Shown piece after piece: positions 1 to 10,879 of a stretch of 64,000 bases of DNA. Position numbers and translations under genes: made by a program. The DNA is from Trichosphaerium sp. ATCC 40318 (taxonomy: Eukaryota > Discosea > Flabellinia > Trichosidae). Positions within the stretch are counted from its first letter, which is position 1. Every line of letters begins with the position of its first letter. The stretch is taken from the NCBI GenBank assembly GCA_038496445.1, contig JALMLS010000440.1, positions 62,001 through 126,000 of the forward strand. The letters are read 5' to 3'. Under the pieces are notes generated by a model, which saw only the letters and a program-made list of their open reading frames with translations, had not been told where the DNA came from and did no database searches.

Positions 1-13
1 CAGCTTTTTCGAA

Positions 14-420
14 TCACTGCAACTGTTTATAGTCCTCACACTTTTGGTCATCAACATACATACAGTGTGTAGCTAGTTGTCCATTTCTTCGCCACTCTTT
101 ACACTCACCATTCTTTTTATCTTCGATGAATGTACATTGTGTACCAAGTTGACCGTTTTCATACCATTGATTGAAATAGCCATTTAACTTATCATCTATA
201 CATATACACTGTATACCAAGTTGACCGTTTTCATACCACTGATTGAAATAGCCATTTAACTTATCATCTATACGTATACACTGTATGTAAAGTTGTCCAT
301 TCTTGTACCACTGTTTGTACTCAACAATGTGTGTGCAGTTGTCTTCTCATGCCATTCCTTGTACTCACCACTCATATTCATTAAAATGAAGGAGACGCTA
401 CATGAATATGAAGAAACATT
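14..420 (-). pseudogene. MORN_2-repeat protein, 3' end of a decayed gene
   Basis: The minus strand reads as about four 23-24-residue MORN_2 (YwqK-type) repeats of the form NGQL..QC..IDDK.NG..NQW, ending in a TGA at 14-16. Two neighbouring units are almost identical (around 150-290), pointing to recent internal duplication. Upstream of about 330 the reading frame breaks: the WHENGQL motif is recognisable but shifted, and the next unit runs into a stop near 395. No F-box-like N-terminus remains. This is a pseudogene of the same family as the genes at 7.0, 17.0, 37.2 and 53.8 kb. The function of the family is unknown; such repeats usually form beta-hairpin scaffolds. Confidence 0.75.
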
Positions 421-929
421 GAACAAAAAATATACACATAAAAAACTTTTTCTCGAACGAACACACTCTCAAAGTTTCCGCAAGCATTGCTTGTTGGTAG
501 TGCTGTATCACCATTAACCTATTATATTTACCTCTATTCTATTTGGAAGATTCTTTTCCAAACTTCCATGGATAAAAAGTTTGGTATTGTAACTGTGTAT
601 TAATTACAGGTTTACAGGCTATGGAAATTATTGAATTTTCCACAAAATTACTTACGTTTTCGCGTATAAAATGAGCAGTTTCAACACGTGGGAAAAAAGG
701 TAGAATTTGACCTCATAGAACTGTAACAACACAAAAAAATAACATTTACTAACGAAAGCGTACAGCTTCTTCACAAAACAAAATTCTCAGTAAAAGTTGG
801 ACCAAAACAAACAGCCAAGATGTACCAAATTAAGGTTCAATGCAATGGTACGCTCATGAATTTTGGGTGATATGGAAGTGATATTTTTAGAAATTCATAC
901 TGCACGTTTAGAATACTATTTTTTTGTTG
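421..929. other. spacer without recognisable gene
   Basis: This is AT-rich sequence with no convincing exon in either strand. One CACGTG palindrome lies at 685-690. Confidence 0.5.
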
Positions 930-1344
930 ACACTAACCTCAATTGTAGGTATGCCAGATTACCGTGGTGGTATCACTGACTCGACGGAAGAGCTCCCTGT
1001 TGTTTACATGGTGATAAATAAAGGTGTTGTTCTTTGTCTCATTCAGCTCTTCGATTGTTTGAAGACGATCAAACCCGACAGGGATAACAAGAAAGAGTGG
1101 GAGGCGGTAAGTCAAAAAACAAAGCATTCCTATCTTGTAAGTACAGGAGCAGATTACAGCTAATGCAACTTTGCGACAGCTCGAATTTTGGAATATAGTA
1201 ATTATTGTAGAGCAATTAGGCAATACTGTTGGTTTCATGCTTACAAAAGGACCTCAACTCTTTCGTGACACATGTCTGAAATTTATCAGTCATACAACGG
1301 AATACCTTCTACGACGTCTACAACCTTGCAAATGAAGAACCTGT
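930..1344 (+). CDS. unidentified protein, 3' exons (possible relic)
   Basis: Two coding blocks can be joined: one from about 950 (after a TTGTAG acceptor) to a GCG|GTAAGT donor near 1106, and one from an acceptor near 1159 to a TGA near 1342. The joined product is helical and amphipathic (for example LEFWNIVIIVEQLGNTVGF, then LFRDTCLKFISHTTEYLL), and the phases agree. I do not recognise the family. No 5' exon with a start could be found, so this may be a truncated gene or a gene whose first exons I missed. Confidence 0.35.
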
Positions 1345-2304
1345 TGGTAGACTACAGACCATAACACCTAGCAAGCCGTTTTCCAATCATCTGAAATATG
1401 CTTTCAGTACCTGATCACTAGTGATACTGTCAATTTGCCGAATTCTTTCATACCTCGATGTAATGTGTGCATTACGTAAACAAATAGACTTGCACAAGTG
1501 TTCCCTGTCTTGACTCTTGGCAGCCGAATACCTTTAAGTTGGCACCACGCTAAATTTAGTCCCTTTCTTGATCAGAACAGCATGGGTTCTGTCTTAATTC
1601 CTAAGGAAGCAACGATCTGAATTCTTGCTAAGGGCATTGTTGTATTTAGTAATAATTAAATAGAGAGCCTTATTTTGAAATGATTTGAACTGTGTTTAGT
1701 GACATGATATGTCATCAAACAAATAGATCATAATTTAGAAACTGAATTGAACTGCATCATTGGTACATCGAAGACTCAGTGTTGGTGGAGCTGGGTACTT
1801 CAAGTGCATTTGTTTGCATTTGGTTCTAATGATCACATTCCATAACTGTAATGTACCTTGACATGATAACGTATAACATCACGGAGTTGCTTAATAGCTC
1901 AGGGTAACAGGGAATCGTAAACGATTTTCCAAAACAGAAAGTATCTGAACTAGATCTGGTTGGTACATGCTAAAAGTAAAATGTTGAAGGTTTGTTTTTA
2001 TTTCTTCTACTGCAAATTCATGCGTTTTTGGTCTCAGAAGTGAAACGAATAGCATGTGACAAAGTTGTGATAGGTCTAGCAAGTGTTAGTTTTGTCAGAA
2101 CCAAAGGCAATTTTAAGCGTACAACCAGATTTTGTTGTCACAATGGAATTGTTGCAAAGTAGTATTACGGCGTATCACGTGGTATTTTGTACCTTGTAAG
2201 TCTGAGACACTCTTCCAATTGCTGTGAAGTGCGATGGTAACAGCAAAAAGCGAATTCTATGATCGAGAGCTTTTTGTAAGATTTCAAATAAAATCTAAAA
2301 AAAC
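1345..2304. other. spacer without recognisable gene
   Basis: No coherent exon was seen on either strand. A CACGTG lies at 2176-2181, just upstream of the CYRI-like gene. Confidence 0.45.
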
Positions 2305-4250
2305 AGTCAAAAGCACGTTCCAATTGACTAATGGGAAGCCTCAATTCAAAGTCTAAACTTGTCCCTAACGCAAAACCAAAGGCACAAGATGAAAGGGGCG
2401 CTGCGTTATTTGAAAACGGTCTGAAATGCATAGAAGACTTTAAAAACGTCACGATGCCGTCTCTAAGGTCCTTTGATGATAATACAGAACTTATTCGGCG
2501 TGTTCGTTATAAAACACGTTTAAACTTTACTAAATCGCCTAGTGGTACATTGAGAAGGAGGATTATAAGAATAAAACCGCGTACAATGCTGTACAGAAGA
2601 GTGTAGATTCGCTCATCGAAGGAAGCGGTCCACAAGATAAACTAGGTAAGATTTACCTATACGACCCTTGTTTTTTGTCGACACAATCCAAACAAATAAA
2701 CCGAAGACCAAGGCAACACGTGTTGAAGAAAAAACGTGACAAAAAAAACTGCTCCAAATTAGGTGGCAACGAACTCCTTTTGTCTATAATCAATTCTCAG
2801 GTTTTGTGGTCAACATGAACCTTTATTTTTGTCTCAAAACGAGAGCTTTGGAGCTTGTCAATACTTTTTTTTTAACACAGCATGTTTTTAGTGGCAATTG
2901 TAGGTGACATTGTTCAATATGCACTTATTGAAGCAGCAAAGAATTCTGTGAATTATATCATGCCAGAGTGGGTATGTAGGATCGTAGTCACTGCTATTGG
3001 TACATTAATGTCATCTGATTACATTCGGGTATGTAGTTAAAGTAATATGTTTTTTTTTGCACCTCATTAGAGGATAGTATTGAGGCCATAGTACTTTTTT
3101 TACGTTTTTATTAACACCTGATTCTTTAGCTACATAAGCCTTATATTTCGAACTCGTTTTCATTCTACATCAGGTGGAATAGTTCACCTAAAAACATTGC
3201 TGATAGAGCTGAAATTTCAAATAAGTTTAGACATATGCAACTCTGTGGTGGTACTATTGATAGTTTCCTCAAACAACTACGACTTGATAATATTCTTAAG
3301 AAAGAAAAAACTACAAATGTATGCACTTGAAACATTTTTCTTCCAGAGACTACATCAACCAGTCAATGATAGTCTTTTACTCTTTTTTTGCGTTTGTGAA
3401 AAGCCGATCTTCTCTTTCTCTTTTGCGTGTGGCAGTACAAAAACGTTTGTGGCTTACAGTTTCTGCTGGCAGTTTCTTGCTCACAAAGTCGATAAAAATC
3501 ACGTGATTTTATTTTTTGGTTTACGGCTCATACTGTTTTTCCTAGCTTCTTTGTGAAATGGCCTTTGCATGTGCAGATTATATAATATCCAATCCTGAGT
3601 GTACATCAAAACTGACTTATCTCAGAGCAATGGTTGGTCTCTTGTGTATTGTTGATACAAACATTAACACAAGTGTTTTTTCAACACAAGCCTTGCAGGT
3701 AAGACTTGCCAACTGGAGCTCTAATACAACGTTCAGATCCTTTTTATTTAGGCGCTTTAGACGATCACATGATTAACTGATTTTTTGTAGATCAAAAAGT
3801 GCATACAGCTGTTGATACGACTTGCCAAGGAACATAAAATGGCAAAACAAAAAACCAATCAAACAATATCATACTCAGATGATGAATCACAACGAGTACC
3901 AGATGTTATTACTCTTTATATTATGCAAAACCTTTCTACAGGATATATAGAAACATGCTCAAGGGTCTGTGTACGTAGTAATCGATTTTTGAAAGAGCTG
4001 AATGACAAACCTTTTGGTTTTCTTACCGTTTCAATAGAAACAATGGCATCGTGTTTCAAAGGACAGAACTTTACCAAAAAGAGTCTTCCGGACTGATCCT
4101 ATTTTGCATTTAGTAGGTATAATAGTATATGAAACAAATAGATTTGATGATGCTCCACAACGTATTAGACAAACAATGAAAAACCTTCTTATTCCATGAT
4201 AATTACAACTTGTAAAACAAACTGTTTGCAAAACACAAAGAAATAAAGAA
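2305..4250 (+). repeat. left arm of a gene-sized inverted duplication
   Basis: This arm is homologous, in opposite orientation, to about 10880-12785. Similarity starts about 30 bases before the ATG (a shared AGCACGTTCCAATT segment) and fades about 50 bases after the stop, so the duplicated unit is essentially one gene. Exons are well conserved. Most introns are diverged in length and sequence, so the duplication is not recent. Confidence 0.85.
2331..4199 (+). CDS. CYRI/FAM49-like Rac1-binding protein with an inserted F-box (copy 1)
   Basis: I predict seven exons: 2331-2501, 2543-2645, 2904-3028, 3130-3318, 3546-3698, 3791-3970 and 4038-4199. All phases close, giving 360 residues. The start MGSL places Gly at position 2, as in N-myristoylated CYRI. 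The body follows the CYRI (DUF1394) pattern: a central SNSFSFYIRWNSSP block corresponds to the family's NDFSYYRR region, and LRAMVGLLCIVDTNI corresponds to MRVMVGVIILYDHV. The C-terminus (FDDAPQRIRQTMKNLL) matches the family's last helix. Between these lies an extra segment, about residues 270-325, that reads as an F-box (VPDVITLYIMQNL, then CSRVCKQWHRVSKD). In known systems CYRI binds active Rac1 and restrains Scar/WAVE, and F-boxes bind Skp1. The combination is inferred from sequence. The first intron is only 41 nt. Confidence 0.75.
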
Positions 4251-4532
4251 ATGAACTTTGTAATAATCACGTGCATCAAAAGTAGCGTTCATAAAGACTT
4301 CAGTATCTAGCTAACACGTTGCTAATATAGCGATTAAAGTTTTCACACTACATCGGATTAAGATGGAACTTTGTAATCCACCTCGCAATGCATAAACCCA
4401 CTAAGCTATACTTAACCATTTTCGACCAAATGGCCAGGAAGACCCGCATTGTGCACTCCAATTCTGTAAATAAAAACTAAATTGTGATACAATAAATAGA
4501 TTGTGAACGCTTTTACTTAAAGGACTTTACAT

Positions 4533-6043
4533 TTAAGGCTTCAAAGCTTTACAACCAGCATCACGTCCTTGCTTCATTGTGTAACCAAGGTACTCAACGT
4601 GATCATCAATATTGAACAAGTGAACAGAATCAGCACAGTATGGGTCCTCGCCTATAAATGGATTATATACCGAACTTACAAGTTTTAAGTGTACCAGAGC
4701 CATCACACATTGTTATGTTTCCAGGCGAAGCCACCCAATACTAGAGTTGTAAAGTGAGACAACGTTTAAGACAAGGAATGCAAAAAAAAAACAAAAACAA
4801 AGTTTGCGGTTCTTGTTGGTACCTCAGTTGCGATATGCCAACTGTCAAATGGTTGAGAAGGTAAGTGAGGTACTGGATCACGTTGGTTTACAATACGATA
4901 ACTATTTGATGATCCCCATAACTATAAACGATAAACATTATGGAAAGTAAGAAAAAAATAAGATTTAAACAGTTTTTACGCTCTAGCTTTCATAAGGGGT
5001 TTCAAAACAAGTACCTCATTTACGTAATGAGCAAATGCTTTATTACCAACTCTTGGATCACCATAAGTCCATACTTCAATATCAATATCTTTACCAATAG
5101 TCTCAGCCTTAAAGTTGTAGTTTAATAAATAGTTTTCTCTCTTTAAACAAAAACCTATTAACGTACTACTTCCGTAGCAGCTAGAATAGATATAGCAGCA
5201 CCCAGAGAGTGACCAGTGAATATAATCTAAAGCAAAACGTTAGCTAAACAGCGAGGTTCTTTTCCAAACAACTTCTTGTACAGAACAGCTTACTTTCTTT
5301 GTACTAGGAGTGATGCGATCAGCTATAGCAAATAATACTGGAGTTCTAATAGCTATCCAAGCTTTAAGGAATCCTCGACCAACTGATGCTCCTGAAGGCG
5401 CTTTTTCGCTGGGCCAAGCTGAAGCAGTTCATTAGTACGCGAAGCGCTGGAAGGTTTATACTTACCAACTTTTATCACTGATTGTAAATCAACGATCCAA
5501 CTTTTTAAAGTGCCAATGGTTCCCCTAAATGAAGCGACAACTAAATAATTGTTAAGAACACGTGATTTTGATCAGAAAACGCTTGTGTAGGAAAAACAAT
5601 TTTCCCCTTTTTTTTTGTTTTGCTTACTCTCATCTGAAGACGACGTCACATAACCATAAGACTCAGTCTCATTCTCGTTTATAACAGTTACATTATCATG
5701 GAATGGAAGACGATTACACCTTGAAAACGAGTAAAAGTTAGAGGTGTTGGTATTTAAAAAAGCACCAAATAAAAGTTCACTGCTTAGTTTTTTCAAAGAC
5801 CTGAGTACCAGTAACACTTCCAAGGCTGTAATGAAGTTTTTGGACAATAAGAAGCCCAAGCGTAGAACAAACGAGCCTGCATTTGCTCTATTGTTACGCT
5901 AGCTATCAAAGAATACGTAAAAAGAGACATGGAAGGAGTTTTTGGTTTTTGACTTGCGCACGTGTTGCTTTAGATTCATAAGTGGCCGCGCTTGCAATAA
6001 CGAAGATAAGGGCGAAAACCAACAAGGATGTAAGAGAAGTCAT
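4533..6043 (-). CDS. secreted class-3 (alpha/beta-hydrolase) triacylglycerol lipase
   Basis: The product starts with a signal peptide (MTSLTSLLVFALIFVIASA). It then shows the usual Lipase_3 order: YCPK...W.C near the start, IVASFRGT (oxyanion side), the nucleophile elbow IIFTGHSLGAA, VWTYGDPRVGN, the acid region RIVNQRDPVPHLP, and a late SVHLFNIDDHVEYLG carrying the catalytic His. The protein ends at a TAA at 4533-4535. About nine exons are needed. The first donor, AACAC|GTGCGC, overlaps a CACGTG site at 5959. Ser, Asp and His are all present, so it should be active, acting outside the cell or in the endomembrane system on lipid esters. The gene lies between the two CYRI copies but has no evident functional link to them. 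Confidence 0.85.
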
Positions 6044-6223
6044 AAGCCTGTGTTGTAACTAAAATATTACACCAGAAAAAAAAAACGCAAACGATCGTCA
6101 AACAAAGTCGTTTCAAGCTTTTCTACGTACTCACGTGCGTGCTTTGCAACTTTTGAGTAGCTTATTGATGACCAAACTACAGGTAGTACTATTTACGCGT
6201 ACTGTATGTTGTTTAATTTAAGC

Positions 6224-7034
6224 TGTAGATGTAGTGGTTGTTGGTAAACGGCTTATTTAACCGGCTTAGTCATTTGGCTGTTACGAAAAAAATAAATGAC
6301 TTGTTTATGGACCATGATAGACTCGCCTGATAAGGTTTCTTGTGCCTATTGTCAAGCACCATTCAGTCGCAACTCCAGCACTGATACACTTCGCAAGCAT
6401 TTACAAGTTTGTAAATTGTGCTTAAACGATGGATCAAAAGCCCAGCTGAAACAACTATCGCTTACCTCAATGGGATTCAAAGCAAACCCTACGCTATTGC
6501 ATGAAGATCAAGTGCGCTTAGACAATTTGTTACTGAGATGGGTTCTACGAAGATCAAAACCATGGCAAGTAACATGTTGCTTCCGCTCTTGATCCTCGGA
6601 TTCTTTTTTTTCGAGAACTTTTATTTTCTTTTTTTCTTAGATTGCCAAAGAACTGAAGCAATACAGACGGATGCCTGCACTTGCCTTAAACCAGTGTCCA
6701 TTAACATGGTGGCGTGGCAACCGTTCTTACTTTCTCCTTTCAGCTTTGCCTAGAGTGTACTTAGGAATGCCAGCAAGTTCCGCAACAGTTGAGAGAGTAT
6801 TTTCTCGTGGTTCTATTGTGATGACAAGCAAACGTACTAGTCTGAGTACAAAATCTCTAGAACTGCAAGTTTGTGCTGCAGTTAATGCTAAGTACTTAGA
6901 CTACATAAACTACAAATAAATTTCCAAACACGTGTTTTATTGTAACAATTTGGAGCCGGTTAGTTAAATAGAGTTGTTTTTGTTTGAAAAGTCATTTAGA
7001 GCTGAGCCGTTAACTTTCGACCACTATGTAGATG
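6224..7034. mobile_element. internally deleted hAT transposon with intact target-site duplication
   Basis: The element spans 6232-7026 (795 bp). Its ends are inverted repeats: TAGTGGTTG...GTAAACGGCT on the left, and on the right, reverse-complemented, TAGTGGTCG...GTTAACGGCT. It is bounded by a perfect 8-bp direct repeat, TGTAGATG, at 6224-6231 and 7027-7034, the target-site size expected of hAT elements. AGCCG-type motifs recur inside both ends, as subterminal transposase sites often do. The right copy of the duplication ends one base before the ATG at 7036 of the next gene. Confidence 0.88.
6296..6919 (+). pseudogene. hAT transposase remnant: BED zinc finger and C-terminal dimerisation domain
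   Basis: A 5' block (6296-about 6590) encodes a BED-type finger, CAYC...TLRKHLQVC. A 3' block (about 6730-6919) encodes the hAT dimerisation signature PASSATVERVFSRGSIV followed by a helix ending at TAA. The catalytic RNase-H-like core that should lie between them is missing, so the element cannot mobilise itself. A putative intron with TTTTTTTCTTAG joins the blocks, so a short fusion protein might still be made. Confidence 0.8.
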
Positions 7035-7035
7035 A

Positions 7036-7973
7036 ATGAGTCGGAAGCTATTTTTTTGCCACATTCTACACATGCCGTTAGAGATACAACTCGATTTAGT
7101 CGATTTTGACTTCGAAGTGTACAAGAAATGGTCATTGCTATCTAAACACACTGCAACTACGACGAGGTTCAACTACGAGCTTCAAAAACACGGTAAATGG
7201 ATAAAGAAGACTAAATCAGTCCTTTTAAGGACAGTTCATTGGAAAAATGGTAAACTACATGGAGAGTTTAAAGAATGGTACGTAAGTGGTAACCTAGATG
7301 AAGAGTATAACTACGTTCGTGGTATAAAAGAAGGTAAGTATAAAAAGTATTCAAAGAATGGTCATTTGCTTGAAGAATCTGACTATGTCGATGGTGTTCA
7401 CCATGGACAAAGCAAAACGTGGCATAATAATGGTGTACCAAAAGGGGCTTGTAATTATGTCAGAGGTGTTATGGAAGGGGAGTATACAAAGTGGTATTCA
7501 AATAGTTTTTTGAAAGAGAAAGGAAGTTATAAATCATGCTTTTTGATCGTAGTAAAAATGGTCAAATGTTAGTACACTGTAACTACAGTAGTGATGTGCT
7601 AGAAGGAGAGTACAAGAGTTGGTATAGTGATGGCCAGTTAGAGACACAGTGTGCCTATGTTGATAATCGTATTCAAAGTGTGCGTGAGGAGTGGCATGAT
7701 AACGGTAATCAGTGGAGGCTATGTAGCTATGTTGATGACAAACGAGAAGGAGAATACAAAGAATGGCACAAAAACGGTCAGCTCAGTGAGAAGTATAATT
7801 GTGTGAAGAATAATCGACATGGAGAGTTTAAAACATGGTATTCTAATGGACAGCTAAATACACATTGTGACTATATTGATGGTAAGTTGGAGGGAGAGTT
7901 CAAGAGTTGGCGTAAAAATGGTAAATTATTCAGGCGTGGCAGCTTTGTCAATGGTAGGCGGTTGCACAGTTGA
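7036..7973 (+). pseudogene. F-box-like/MORN_2 repeat protein with one frameshift
   Basis: The N-terminal part (LEIQLDLVDFDFEVYKKW, then TTTRFNYEL..HGKW) is the F-box-like leader shared by the family. About ten 23-residue MORN_2 repeats follow. The frame breaks near 7530-7560, inside a repeat where about seven residues of the unit also appear missing. Downstream of it, repeats continue cleanly to TGA at 7971-7973. It is either a recent pseudogene or carries a sequencing error or tiny intron. An hAT element sits immediately upstream of the ATG, so the native promoter has been displaced by about 0.8 kb. Confidence 0.7.
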
Positions 7974-8263
7974 AGACAGTCAAGTTTCAGTTATTGGAAG
8001 CGAAAATCATATAATGTAAGGAACTTCTTTTGTTCCTCTATGACGAGCGTAGAACAAAATATAACTCAATAAATGTACTCAGCTCAAACAGAAATTCATG
8101 TTGTTGTTATACTGAAATAAATAAGAAATAAAGTAATGTTACTGGCTACAATGAGCTACAATTACTTTGATTTAAACGCTACAAGAACATCCAGACAAGA
8201 AATGCTAGGTAGACTTCAAAATTTTTATTTCAATAAAAAACTAGTTAACTAGCTTGTTTGCTT
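7974..8263. other. spacer, probable shared 3' region
   Basis: This region lies between convergent genes and has no exon. It contains AATAAA-like signals near 8116, 8133 and 8233. Confidence 0.4.
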
Positions 8264-10130
8264 TTATACGCATGAAACATGGCCGTTTTCTAATCTAAAT
8301 GGTGTTCTAGAATCATTCAAGAACTTAGTAACAGACTTAAGCTTAGATTCATGTTCAATAGCAAATTTTTTCCATGATTTACCTAAACAAACAATAAGTA
8401 AGAAAAAGAGAAAAAGAAGAATAAAAACAGAAAAAAAAACTACGACTATTTTCCGGAATTTCTCATTTGTCTGGATACATAGTTTTGGTAGAATCTGTAG
8501 TAAAAAAACATATTCACTGCACACTTGTAACAACCAAGCAGCAGGTAATCGAAGTAGCCTTAAAAAAAAAATCCAAAAAAAAAATCCAAAAAAAAACTGT
8601 GTCGTACCAAGCTTGCTGTGAATAAGTTGACCTAATTTTGATACAGCAACTGAGTCTACGCCAGCCATAGCTTCAGTGATAACCTTGCTACCGTCTTTCA
8701 AGAATTTTTCATGTTTTGCTCTTGAAGCTTCTACTTCAACTCTAGATTTCTTTGCTGGTGGTAAACCACTTTGAGCAGCGAGTTTTCTCTTTTTACCTTC
8801 AAAAAAAACGTCAGGTAAGCGAGAAATAGCAAGACTTTTTGTAAATAAAAATGCGACTTACCTTCAGCAATTTGTTCCTTTGTGGCCTTCTTGGAGCGTT
8901 GAGGAGGTTTCTTAGGGGTATCTAGAGGCATTTCGGCAACTTTAAAAGAAAAAAATTAATATTAAGTCGGGCATCTACGCGTCAAGAAAACACTTAAAAA
9001 AAAAACTTGTAGAGTACGTACCATAGTCGCCCTCATCGCTGTCGTCATCATCATTAAAGTCACCTGATAGTAGGCTAGATAGAACAGACCTTGCGTTTCC
9101 ATTTTCAGCGTCTTGCATACGCTCATCATCGTCACTACTATCTTGTGTGTAGCCGTCCTACGTAAAACGTCAACACTTGTAAACAGCAGAGTATTTTTCT
9201 TTTATTACGTGACGAGTTTATGTCGCGTATACTGCAATGTCGTACAAAGAGCGCAAATGCGCTCAAAAAAGCAAAAGAAAAGTTTTTTTATAAAACGCGA
9301 ACCTGTGCTCTCATTTCTCTCTCATATTCCTCAACTTGGCTTGCATCCAATTCAAAACCATCGTCTACACGAAAATCATAAGTTCTTTTACGTCAAATGT
9401 CAAAATAAGCTCAGAAAGAAAAGCCATTCTAGCAAAGTCTCGTAGTTACATGAGACGCGGTTTCAAGCGTGACGCAAGAAAACAAAAAAAAAGTAGAGTG
9501 CACTTAGCATTTTTCTTTGTAACGTACCATCGTCAAAGTGGTAGTAACCCATCAAAGTAACATTTCCAGGTCCGGTTGCTCTGAAAACCATACGTTTTTC
9601 GCTCTCAAATGGAACATCGAGTTTTTGCTACGCGGTTTATTAACGAGTAAATAGTTTTTTTTTCTGTTTGTGACAAAATGAAGGAAAACAAGTTGAGAAA
9701 TTGAGAAAAAGTTGCGGTAAAGAATTTAAAAGACTTGGTACGCTCGAATGTCGACAAAGACAGGCCGATTCGATTTTAGTGGGAAAAATATTTTCTGCCT
9801 TCACTTACTTGGTATACGCCTTGGTCTGGGTTTAGTGTGCACAATACGAACGCTTCAAACACATCTTTGTCTGCTTTGGTGTATAAACTTACTGTGGTAG
9901 GTCCCTTTGCGTCTGCTGATACGCTAGCCTTGATATAAATTAATACAAAGGCGTACTCAGCTAGAGTCGTGTCATTAAGAGCGTACTTGAGTAATAACGA
10001 GCGTAGCGATTTCAGGGACTTCTACATTGACCTTTTGGCCGGCAGGGATATTAGTTGCTAAATACTTGTTAAAATATGAAACTACGCCGTAATTGGAGTT
10101 ACCCCAGAAAATTGCGTCGGTGCCTGACAT
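8264..10130 (-). CDS. nucleoplasmin-like (NPL-domain) acidic nuclear protein
   Basis: The protein starts MSGTDAIFWG and shows the NPL pattern found in FKBP39/46-type chaperones and HD2 proteins: an FWG start, a hydrophobic ITQAS strand region, a conserved FVLCTLNPDQ and a closing TLMGYYHFDD. An acidic stretch (SSDDDER, then DDDDSDEGDY) and a basic KKRKL nuclear signal follow. The C-terminal part contains helical sequence (KVITEAMAGVDSVAV) and ends at TAA at 8264. No FKBP isomerase domain is visible. Seven or eight exons are needed, and the last splice (around 8390-8560) is ambiguous. The likely role is histone or ribosome-related chaperoning in the nucleus, inferred from domain type only. Confidence 0.65.
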
Positions 10131-10879
10131 GTTTAGTGTTTACAGTTTATTCAAATTTTCGAGAATGAAAATATTTCACCGCCAAAGTCAAACAAGGCAA
10201 AAACCGATTTTTGTTATCAAGCCTGCTGTTCTACAATCTCGCCTCGTAGACCTGGAACTCTTTCTGGTGGCTAACTAACTCCGCTTGAATTACAAAACAG
10301 AGTGGACCATTAAACGTCTGTGGTTGGTGCGTGAGCGAACAGAATACTGATGTTCTAAAGAATTGCACACTGTGAATTGCTGCAATTTTAGAGCAATCAC
10401 TAAGACAGTTGTGACGTGGTACATGAAGCAACCTAGTTTCCAGTTTATAACAACTATTTGTGGATATTGTGGAGACATGTGAGTAAGTACAAGTATAAAC
10501 AATTTAAAATCTTCAGATAGCTATTATAACGGTAGCATGTGAAGTAGCACTTGTAAGACTCAACAGTGATCACAAATACTCAAGCAAGTACAAATAGGAA
10601 AACAACTTTGTAAATCGTGTACATTGGTATCAAACTGCTAGTGCCATCGGTTTTGCTCCTAACCAATTAATAATCACCGACAACAGGCTATGTGATACTT
10701 GTTAAAAGCAGGCGAGAATTTGTTTATTGCTAATCAAGGGAGGTTTAAGGCATGTGGTGGGAGTTTGTTTTTATCAAAGACAAGTGGAAATTTACTGAGC
10801 AATATTATTGGCAAGTCAAAGAATTAGAAACACTTGTGACATGGAAAAGCAGAAAAGAGATTTATACACCTTGATTTGG
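10131..10879. other. spacer without recognisable gene
   Basis: About 750 bases between divergent and convergent neighbours. Only short unconvincing frames were seen on both strands, with no domain signal. Confidence 0.5.

Noticed and set aside
930-1344. Third CYRI or CYFIP copy next to the CYRI gene
   Set aside because: No block matches the CYRI signatures found in the two true copies; only a general helical character is shared.
5955-5966. CACGTG as a splice-donor element (CAC|GTG in the lipase and possibly the fucosyltransferase)
   Set aside because: Most CACGTG sites lie mid-intron or in spacers, and a better donor (ACT|GTAATA) exists in the fucosyltransferase, so the overlap is probably coincidental.
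8500-8610. A-rich stretch with repeated AAAAATCC, possible origin or repeat element
   Set aside because: It is an ordinary pyrimidine-rich tract ahead of a minus-strand acceptor in the NPL gene.
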